NCBI RefSeq assembly: GCF_900188405.1
Contig: NZ_FZOF01000021.1
Location: 17,924-81,923, forward strand
DNA: 64,000 nucleotides
DNA from: Actinacidiphila glaucinigra
Lineage (GTDB): Bacteria; Actinomycetota; Actinomycetes; Streptomycetales; Streptomycetaceae
Direction of reading: 5' to 3'
The notes under the pieces were generated by a model. It searched no databases and had not been told where the DNA came from. It worked only from the letters and a program-made list of their open reading frames with translations. Numbering within the stretch: the stretch's first letter is position 1; every line of letters begins with the position of its first letter. Both the position numbers and the translations under genes were made by a program. Below, in pieces: positions 57,833 through 64,000 of the stretch.

Positions 57833-60800
57833 ATGCCCCAGCCCGCTGTTGTCCGTCCTCCCCGCAGACCACCCACCCGTCAAACACGAACCCGTGGCGC
57901 CACCATCGGCGCAGTCGTACGAGCGGCCGCGAGTCTTTTGCTGCTGGCCGCGCTGCTGCTCGGCCTGCCGGTGCTGTTGTGGTGGGGAACCGCCATCGTC
58001 GGTCCTCCCGGCATCCAAGCTCTGGGCAACCTGCTGAGCACGCAGGACTCCGGGCAGGTGTTCCTGCTGGCCCTCGCGGTGGCCGGCTGGGCGGGGTGGG
58101 CGGGCTTCGCGGCCGCCGTTGCTGTCGAGGTCCCGGTTCAGCTGCGCGGCCGGACCGCACCGAAGCTGCGGCTGCTAGTCGGGCAGCGCGCCGCCGCCGC
58201 GCTGGTCGGCGCGATCCTGGTCGCTCTGCCCACCGGCACTGCTCTGGCCTCCCCCACCCCCGCCCACGCCGTCACCAGCGCCGCTGCGGCAGCCAGTTCC
58301 CCGGCTCCGGCCCGAGGCGGGCATGCCGCGGCCACCCCGGCCGCGACCGCTCAGGCAGAGCAGGACGGTGCGGTCACGCACACGGTGCGGGCCGTCCGGC
58401 CGGCGGAGAGCTTGTGGTCGATCGCCGAGGACCGGCTCGGCGACGGCTACCGCTGGGAAGAGATCGCCACCCTCAACGACGGACGCACCATGAGCGACGG
58501 CACCGTCTTCCGGGCGGAGGATCCGATCCAGCCCGGCTGGGTGCTGCTCCTGCCCGACGACGCCGCGCCCACCGGACCCCGTGCGCAGGGCGGCCGTGGG
58601 AGCGCCCTCGACGAAACCAGGCCGGAGCCGTACACGGTGCGTCCGGGCGACACTCTGTCGCAGATCGCCGAAGACGAGCTCGGTGACGCCGACCGCTTCC
58701 CGGCGATCTTCCGTCTCAACCGGGGCGAAGCCCAGCCCGGCGGCCGCCACTTCACCGACCCCGACCTCATCTACCCCGGTCAGCACCTCGACCTCCCCAG
58801 CTCGGACACGCCCACTCCTGCTGCCGGCCCGCAGCAGGACAATCGCGAGCACTCGCGCGACCGCACCCCTCCCCCGGGCAACACCGACGTTCCCAGCGGA
58901 CCCGACCGTACGGCGCGTCCCTCCACGGCACCGCAAGCGGCGCCCTCTACCGCAGCTGCGACACCGCTGGCGGTCGCATCGCCGAACGGGGAGACGTCGC
59001 GGCCGACGTCCACGCCCAGGTCGGCAGACCCCTCACGCCCGGCCGATACCACTGTGCCCGACAGGACTCCTGACCACACACGGGCGACGCAGCGCACCAG
59101 CGCAGCCACCGAACCGACCGCTGCTACCCCGACCGGGTCGCCGCGGTCGGGGGCGCCTTCCGCGGCCGAGGCGCCTGCCGCCTCGCCGTCGACACCTCCC
59201 TCGCCGTCGGTCTCCGCAGACGCCGCCCCGGCAGGCCGCGCTGACACCGCGCCAGCTTCCGGGATGGAGCGGCAGGTCGTGCTGACGGCCGGGATCGGCA
59301 CGTTGCTGGCCGCGTTGCTGACGGGTGCCCTGGGGGTGCGGCGAATTCTGCAGCAGCGCCGACGCCGGGCGGGCGAGACCATCGCGATCGACGACGACCC
59401 GACCCGGACCGAGCAGGTCCTGCAGGCCGCGGGCGAGCCGGCCGGTGTCGCGCTGCTCGACTCCGTGCTGCGCACCCTGGCTCACCGGGCAGCCGAGTCC
59501 GGCGACCAGGTGCCGACGGTGCAGGGTGCCCGGGTCACCGCGTCCGGCGCGGTGCACCTGGTCGTCGACGACCCCGAGGCCGACCCGGTCCCGCCGTTCA
59601 CCACAGGCAAGTCGGCAGGAGTGTGGGTGCTGGACAGCGGTCTGCCGCTGCTGCCGGCGGAGCAGGGTCGGGAAGTGCCCGCACCGTATCCGGGGCTGGT
59701 CACGCTGGGAGCGGCCGAGTCCGGCGACCTGGTGCTGGTCAACCTCTTTCAGGCCGGTGGGCTGCTGCTGGACGGGACGCCGGAGAATGTGCTCGCGGTG
59801 GCGCGGGCGTTGGCGTTGGAGGCGGGCACCTGTGTGTGGAGTGACCATACCGAGGTCCTCACCGTGGGGTTGGGAAGCCGTCTGGCGGGGCTGTTGCCGA
59901 AGGGCCGGTTGCGGGCGATGCCGCATCTGTCGTCGGTGGTCTCCGACCTCGGGGCGCTTTTGGTGGAGGTGTATCAGCACGGCGAGGACCAGGCGGTGGA
60001 GCCGCTGCCGTGGATCCTGATCTGTGCGGCCGATGTCGATCCCGAGCAGGTCTGGCAGCTCGCCGACGCGATCGCCGCCGCCCGGAACCTGCCGGTCACC
60101 GTCGTCCTGCCCGAGACCCCGGCGACCCGGCAGGCCTTCCCTGACGCCAGCGCCGTTCCGGTCGCCGGGACGACGACGGCGAGCTTGCCCGCGTTGGCGG
60201 CTGGCCCGGTGGAGTTGCAGCGGCTATCGGATGAGCAATACCGGGAACTGGTCCACGCTCTCGGCGTCGCGGATCAGCCCGCGGCACGTGCGAAGGGCGC
60301 GTGGCAGCTCGCCGAGGCCCATGCTCACGCTGCCGCGACCGCGCGGCCAGCACCACATCCCATGCTGTTGCACCCGATTGCCGACGATGCCAGCGCGGCC
60401 GCCGAGGCAGGCAGGCCGTTCCCGGCTCTGCTGGCCACCGCCGACCCGGGCCGGATCCACCTGGTCAAAGAACCTGCGCCGTCCGGCCCGGACTCGGCTG
60501 TGGAGCCTGAGAACTGGGATGTTTCCATCGCTGCGGAAAGCGGGGAGACCGTCAGCGCCGCCGGTGAGGTGGCGTCGATGCCTGAGCCGTCCGGCCCGGA
60601 GGCTCCGGAGATCAATGTGCTCGGCTCTCTGCAGGTGTCCGGGATCACCGGCTCCGGGCATGGACCGCGCTTGGAGACGCTCGCGGCGCTGATCTACCTC
60701 AAGCCCGGCCGGAACGCCGACGCGCTGTGCACGTTCATGGACCCGGCCTCGCCGTGGACGACCCGCACCCTGCAGTCCCGGCTGTCGGAGATCCGGGCCC

Positions 60801-61351
60801 GCTTCGGAGCTGCCCCGGACGGGCGGCCGTACCTGCCCCGGCCCAGAGCAGGGTCGGGATACGCCTTCCACCCGTCGATCCGCTCGGACTGGGCGAGGTT
60901 CCAGGACCTCGCGACCCGGGGCCCGGCCGCGGGCCCGGTGGCGGGCATGGCGGACCTGGAAGCTGCGCTCGCTCTGGTTCGCGGCCGACCCTTCGACGGA
61001 CAGGAGTATCCGTGGGCGGTGTCAGTGCAGCAGGAGATGCTGTCCCGCATCGTCGACGTCGTGCACACCCTCGCCGCCTGGCACTGCGCAGGTGACGCGC
61101 CGGACTGGGACGCGGCCCGGGGCGCGGTGCTGCGGGGCCTGGACATCGATGAGACCGCCGAGGTCCTCTACCGCGACTGGATCGCCATCGAGCAAGCCGC
61201 CGGCAATCACTCGGGGGCCCGCAAAGCGGTGGCCCGGGTCACCGAGGTCACGCGGGCCTACGACATCTCGATGGACGCGCGCACCGAGCACGCGGTGGCC
61301 GCGGTCCTGGAGGCGTCCGGGGATCCGGCGGCCGCGACGGGAAGCGCCTGA
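57833..61351 (+). CDS. Membrane LysM-BTAD regulator of the Tad locus
   Basis: 1172 residues from ATG 57833 (GAAGGGCC upstream). Order: hydrophobic helices at about 25-50, 72-100 and 115-140; two LysM motifs (VRAVRPAESLWSIAEDRLGD at about 184 and YTVRPGDTLSQIAEDELGD at about 266); a long Pro/Thr/Ser linker; one helix at about 480-500; then a cytoplasmic part ending in a BTAD-like helical repeat region at about 1020-1160. The LysM part should be outside and the BTAD part inside, so the protein could couple wall binding to gene control. A DNA-binding helix-turn-helix is not obvious, except a LETLAALIYLKPGRNADALC segment near residue 945 typical of SARP-type OmpR-like domains. A copied fragment of residues about 708-769 occurs at 43732-43916. 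Confidence 0.85.
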   Translation: MPQPAVVRPPRRPPTRQTRTRGATIGAVVRAAASLLLLAALLLGLPVLLWWGTAIVGPPGIQALGNLLSTQDSGQVFLLALAVAGWAGWAGFAAAVAVEVPVQLRGRTAPKLRLLVGQRAAAALVGAILVALPTGTALASPTPAHAVTSAAAAASSPAPARGGHAAATPAATAQAEQDGAVTHTVRAVRPAESLWSIAEDRLGDGYRWEEIATLNDGRTMSDGTVFRAEDPIQPGWVLLLPDDAAPTGPRAQGGRGSALDETRPEPYTVRPGDTLSQIAEDELGDADRFPAIFRLNRGEAQPGGRHFTDPDLIYPGQHLDLPSSDTPTPAAGPQQDNREHSRDRTPPPGNTDVPSGPDRTARPSTAPQAAPSTAAATPLAVASPNGETSRPTSTPRSADPSRPADTTVPDRTPDHTRATQRTSAATEPTAATPTGSPRSGAPSAAEAPAASPSTPPSPSVSADAAPAGRADTAPASGMERQVVLTAGIGTLLAALLTGALGVRRILQQRRRRAGETIAIDDDPTRTEQVLQAAGEPAGVALLDSVLRTLAHRAAESGDQVPTVQGARVTASGAVHLVVDDPEADPVPPFTTGKSAGVWVLDSGLPLLPAEQGREVPAPYPGLVTLGAAESGDLVLVNLFQAGGLLLDGTPENVLAVARALALEAGTCVWSDHTEVLTVGLGSRLAGLLPKGRLRAMPHLSSVVSDLGALLVEVYQHGEDQAVEPLPWILICAADVDPEQVWQLADAIAAARNLPVTVVLPETPATRQAFPDASAVPVAGTTTASLPALAAGPVELQRLSDEQYRELVHALGVADQPAARAKGAWQLAEAHAHAAATARPAPHPMLLHPIADDASAAAEAGRPFPALLATADPGRIHLVKEPAPSGPDSAVEPENWDVSIAAESGETVSAAGEVASMPEPSGPEAPEINVLGSLQVSGITGSGHGPRLETLAALIYLKPGRNADALCTFMDPASPWTTRTLQSRLSEIRARFGAAPDGRPYLPRPRAGSGYAFHPSIRSDWARFQDLATRGPAAGPVAGMADLEAALALVRGRPFDGQEYPWAVSVQQEMLSRIVDVVHTLAAWHCAGDAPDWDAARGAVLRGLDIDETAEVLYRDWIAIEQAAGNHSGARKAVARVTEVTRAYDISMDARTEHAVAAVLEASGDPAAATGSA

Positions 61352-61603
61352 CACGTCACACGGACCAGGTGCCGGCCGCGACGGCGGAACGCTGCCGACA
61401 CCCACTGCAGAAACCCTAATAGCGACCAGCACGGTCTTACCGGGGCTCCCCTTCAATTCCGGCCCACGCCAATCCCGCAGCTGCCCACTCGGCGTGTGCG
61501 CCGCGTTCGCTGTCTCCGGTGAGGGGCCGACCACCTCGGCCGATTGGCCGGGCATCGACCCTTCCTCCACCGCGCCCGAAACGTGGGCTGCGAGGAGACC
61601 GCA
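61352..61603. other. Gap between the Tad locus and the toxin gene
   Basis: About 250 bp between convergent genes. No gene or strong hairpin seen. Confidence 0.4.
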
Positions 61604-61990
61604 TCACCCCTGTGTCGGGCTCTGCCAGGAGCGCAGGCGATCTGCGACGTCGAAGACGGTCACGCGAAAGGCCCTGATGTCGGTAATCAGGTCGCGCCAC
61701 TGCTCGTAGGTGGCGTCGACCCTTTCGCCGGACGCTTCGATGTAGGCGACGGCGATGCCGTAGCCGTACAGCTCGTTACGGGCTGGCAGGGGGCGCTGAA
61801 GGATGATCGTGTCGAGCAGCGCAGCAGCCCGCCAGTAGGCATCCGGGGTGTCGACCTCGAGGCTGGGGGTGTTGACCCGGTGCCGCGCTACGGCCGCGAC
61901 GAGCCCTGAGTAGTCACGGACGGCGAGGTCCTTGCCAAGGAGGTCTTCCTGACGGTCCAGGAGCCAGCGATGGTCGATCAACAGTTCCAA
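61604..61990 (-). CDS. Doc-like toxin with degenerate Fic motif
   Basis: 128 residues from TTG 61990, 4 nt after the antitoxin stop. The helical core DAYWRAAALLDTIILQRPLP and ARNELYGYGIAVAYIEASGE resembles the Doc/Fic fold around its motif, but the canonical HPFxxGNKR (HxFxDANKR in Doc) is replaced by RPLPARNELYG, so catalytic His and Lys are absent. Doc toxins phosphorylate EF-Tu; this one may have lost or changed that activity. Paired with the ribbon-helix-helix gene upstream. Confidence 0.7.
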   Translation of the reverse strand: MELLIDHRWLLDRQEDLLGKDLAVRDYSGLVAAVARHRVNTPSLEVDTPDAYWRAAALLDTIILQRPLPARNELYGYGIAVAYIEASGERVDATYEQWRDLITDIRAFRVTVFDVADRLRSWQSPTQG

Positions 61991-61993
61991 GGC

Positions 61994-62236
61994 TCAGGCC
62001 GCCCGGTACGGAGCACGCGCCGGCGGTGCGCCGAAGTCGCGGTCGAAGGCCTCAGCGAAGCCGGGTCGGGAAACAGCAGCACGGAAGGAATCGGTTGCCT
62101 TGCCCAGGTTGGCTTGGTTCTCCTCCGCCACCGCCAGCTCGGCAAGGTAGGCGCGGACGCTAAGGCCGCGGGCTGCGGCCAGAGCCGCGAAGCGGTCCCG
62201 CGTCTCTGTGTCAATCTTCACGGTGGTGTCAGCCAT
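61994..62236 (-). CDS. Ribbon-helix-helix antitoxin-like protein
   Basis: 80 residues from ATG 62236. DTTVKIDTETRDRFAALAAA is a typical ribbon-helix-helix N-terminus, followed by RGLSVRAYLAELA and a C-terminal stretch that should bind the toxin. First gene of the pair, as usual for RHH antitoxins. It probably binds its own promoter; AT-rich TATACCGACGCGAATACCG occurs just upstream at about 62257-62275. Confidence 0.78.
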   Translation of the reverse strand: MADTTVKIDTETRDRFAALAAARGLSVRAYLAELAVAEENQANLGKATDSFRAAVSRPGFAEAFDRDFGAPPARAPYRAA

Positions 62237-62925
62237 AAGGACAGTATGCACCCAGGTATACCGACGCGAATACCGTTCGGTGCGGGATCTGCCACCCGAC
62301 GCGTATAACGCGAGGAGATGCACACCGGCACGTTCGGCCGGCGGGCCCTGCCGCACCCTACGACGTTGGGTGATCACGCATAGCGAGCTGTTCGCGCAGC
62401 TTGAGTGCCCGATTCTGAACAGCCCGGTGCGGTAGACGCGGCCAATGCACAGCTCTGGAGACTAAGGGCCAGCCCCCGGCTCTTCTCCCACGACACTGTG
62501 CGCCTGGCCCGACACCTACCGTGAAGGCATCGCTTCGGGGCTCTTCCTCACCGAACGCGGAAGCGCCCCCGCTCTACTGGGAGTGGGGCGGCAAAGATCA
62601 CAAGTACACCGAGAAGACGCCGCCAAGCCCATCCCGGCGTCGTTCCGGACGGCTACCTCCGCGACCAGGGCCCAGGCATGGGCGCAGCGTTCGACGAGGC
62701 CGCGAGGTCTGGCAGACCCTCAAGATGCCGCCCAACGCCGAGGGCGGGATCACCCTGCCGCAGAGGCCTGCCTCTCGAACGCCGCGCGTGGACCGCATCT
62801 GGCGGCGCGGCCGTCCTCGGCTCCCTCACCGGGTACGCCGTGCAGTTCCTCGCCTGGCCACCCATAGCGCCCCGTACGGTCGCTCAGGGTCGCGCAAAGC
62901 CCTCAGGGACGGCGTTCGCAGCGAC
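62237..62925. other. Gene-poor stretch after the antitoxin promoter
   Basis: About 690 bp. Plus-strand 62521-62900 has protein-like pieces in changing frames (EGIASGLFLTERGSAPAL; AAVLGSLTGYAVQFLAWP) that never form one gene; probably decayed. No RNA gene or array seen. Confidence 0.4.
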
Positions 62926-63132
62926 TCACTTACCGCCCGCCTTGATCCACCGCCACACAAAAATGCAGACGACGAAGGGTGCGACGACCATCGTCAGCAT
63001 CCACAGGCCGACAGACGCAGGCGAATAGATGTACCACTGCCACCGCTGCGGCAGGAGTGAGGGCGCTATCAACGCCACGATCAGGCAAAGCCACGTGGCG
63101 AGCACTGTTGCCGCCATGCGTACTGCCAGCAT
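62926..63132 (-). CDS. Small two-helix membrane protein
   Basis: 68 residues from ATG 63132 (longer in-frame starts at 63198 add an unconvincing Arg/Gly stretch). Two hydrophobic helices (about 3-24 and 40-60) around QRWQWYIYSP, ending WIKAGGK. No family recognised. Confidence 0.6.
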   Translation of the reverse strand: MLAVRMAATVLATWLCLIVALIAPSLLPQRWQWYIYSPASVGLWMLTMVVAPFVVCIFVWRWIKAGGK

Positions 63133-63260
63133 CGCTATCGGCCCCTCAACACCTCTCACACCCCTACGGCCGGATCCTAGTGCTGGGACCCTTGGCAACC
63201 GCAGCGCCCCCGTACGGACTCACGCGGCCGTACGGGGGGCGTCTTTGGTTTATCCGGAGA

Positions 63261-63605
63261 TCACTGGTCGGGGCGGCACTTCGGGCACGACGTAACCTCC
63301 GGCTGATCGAGGGCGACGTCCCGCTCCTTCCGACTCAGCCATCCGCCGGCCGCGGCCGGGCAGTCGCTCCGATGAATGACGCCACGTCCCGGTCCCTTGC
63401 CGGTCGGAGGCGGGATGCTCTCCAGCCGCCACCCGCGGCCGCCACGGGCGAACGACTGCTCGTCGCGTGACGGCCTGGGCGTCGTCACCGCGGGGGGCGC
63501 GGCGGCCGCGGCCTGCTCGATCTTCGCGTCCACCGCAGCGAGCTGAAGTTCCAGATACACGCGGATCACACGGAGGCGTTCCACATCCGGCGGCAGTTCG
63601 CTCAT
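63261..63605 (-). CDS. DUF6233-like protein
   Basis: 114 residues. Starts SELPPDVERLRVIRVYLELQLAAVDAKIEQ, a coiled-coil-like N-terminus, and ends VIHRSDCPAAAGGWLSRKERD and TSCPKCRPDQ, a pattern matching the Streptomyces DUF6233 family (HxxDCxxA...CxxCxPD), a possible zinc site. Function unknown. ATG 63605; promoter should be in 63606-63712. Confidence 0.75.
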   Translation of the reverse strand: MSELPPDVERLRVIRVYLELQLAAVDAKIEQAAAAAPPAVTTPRPSRDEQSFARGGRGWRLESIPPPTGKGPGRGVIHRSDCPAAAGGWLSRKERDVALDQPEVTSCPKCRPDQ

Positions 63606-63712
63606 ATGTTCGACTTTAGGACGGGCGCCTCCGCTCCGGCCAGTCGACTACGCAAACGGCACTCGGACGTGTCGGTGCGCTGGTCAGCTCAGAGGCTCAC
63701 TGGCAGGCCAGG

Positions 63713-64000
63713 TCAGTTGACCCAGTCATGCCAGCGCGAGTGGGGTTTCTCGCAGGCGCCAGAGTCGTAGGCATCCTGGTAGGCCTTGGCTCGGAGTTCC
63801 TTGACTGTCGTCGCTTTCCCGTCCGAGCCCATAACCTTGCCGCCAATCGTTACGTAGCCGAACGAGACTGCACAGTCGGGGCGCACGAGTGTTCCTGCCA
63901 CGACGATGGCGCAGATGCCGAGGACAAGCCAACGCGGGTTCCGAGCCGTGCGGCGCGCTACGAGCGGATCCCTGCCTGAGCTGAGACGCCGGACACCGAA
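63713..64000 (-). CDS. Partial small membrane/secreted protein, start beyond window
   Basis: The minus-strand frame is open from TGA at 63713-63715 to the window edge, at least 95 codons. It contains one membrane helix (PRWLVLGICAIVVAGTLV) and a soluble tail (IGGKVMGSDGKATTVKELRA, then HDWVN) with two Cys. The start codon is probably outside the window; an internal ATG-less GTG at 63901 gives a 62-residue alternative without the helix. Family unknown. Confidence 0.55.
   Translation of the reverse strand, partial: FGVRRLSSGRDPLVARRTARNPRWLVLGICAIVVAGTLVRPDCAVSFGYVTIGGKVMGSDGKATTVKELRAKAYQDAYDSGACEKPHSRWHDWVN

Noticed and set aside
1..64000. tRNA, rRNA or riboswitch genes
   Set aside because: None noticed by eye; a covariance-model scan would be needed to exclude short RNAs.

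Overview
The window is high-GC actinobacterial DNA that looks like Streptomyces: strongly GC3-biased genes, a four-gene conservon, an FxLD-type lanthipeptide locus, an HSP18-regulator/Hsp20 pair, DUF6233 and replication-relaxation proteins. The mix of a CRISPR array, a conjugation-type secretion operon, a nuclease toxin, an insertion sequence, a toxin-antitoxin pair and several decayed genes suggests an accessory region such as a chromosome arm or a large plasmid. No rRNA, tRNA, integrase, relaxase, rep gene or cas gene was recognised.

Layout. 2-891: type I-E-like CRISPR array, read leftward, cut by the left edge. 892-2121: gene-poor DNA ending in an operator-like repeat cluster. 2122-14790: ten overlapping genes for a Gram-positive type IV secretion-like apparatus (TcpC-like, TcpE-like, VirB4-like, TrbL/VirB6-like, a lytic transglycosylase-NlpC/P60 wall hydrolase, a VirD4-like coupling ATPase, a replication-relaxation protein). 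15152-19638: a SUKH-type immunity candidate facing a 1250-residue secreted DNRLRE protein with a C-terminal NucA/NucB-like nuclease. 20274-25507: small membrane and hypothetical genes, pterin dehydratase, a nonsense-decayed regulator, an APH-like phosphotransferase and an XRE/TPR regulator. 25806-31665: HATPase protein, conservon cvnA-D, GAF protein. 31812-41213: acyl-CoA dehydrogenase, then an FxLD lanthipeptide cluster (precursor, LanB, LanC, fused PIMT methyltransferase) and an associated helical-repeat protein. 41541-42898: an IS5-like element with a winged-helix passenger.

42913-49553: NUDIX, gene debris (including a fragment copied from the regulator at 57.8-61.4 kb), a TetR-controlled nitroreductase/AhpD-like operon with three matching operators, HSP18 regulator and Hsp20, tandem DUF2267 genes. 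49823-61351: a Tad/Flp pilus locus of twelve genes ending in a membrane LysM-BTAD regulator. 61604-62236: a ribbon-helix-helix antitoxin with a Doc-like toxin. The right end carries small membrane, DUF6233 and partial hypothetical genes.

How they fit together: two envelope-spanning machines (T4SS-like and Tad pilus) are each preceded or followed by a probable control element; the toxin/immunity pair and the lanthipeptide locus are competition functions; the CRISPR array is a record of past invaders, with at least one spacer reading as an NlpC/P60 active-site sequence. All functions come from reading the sequence; no database search was run.
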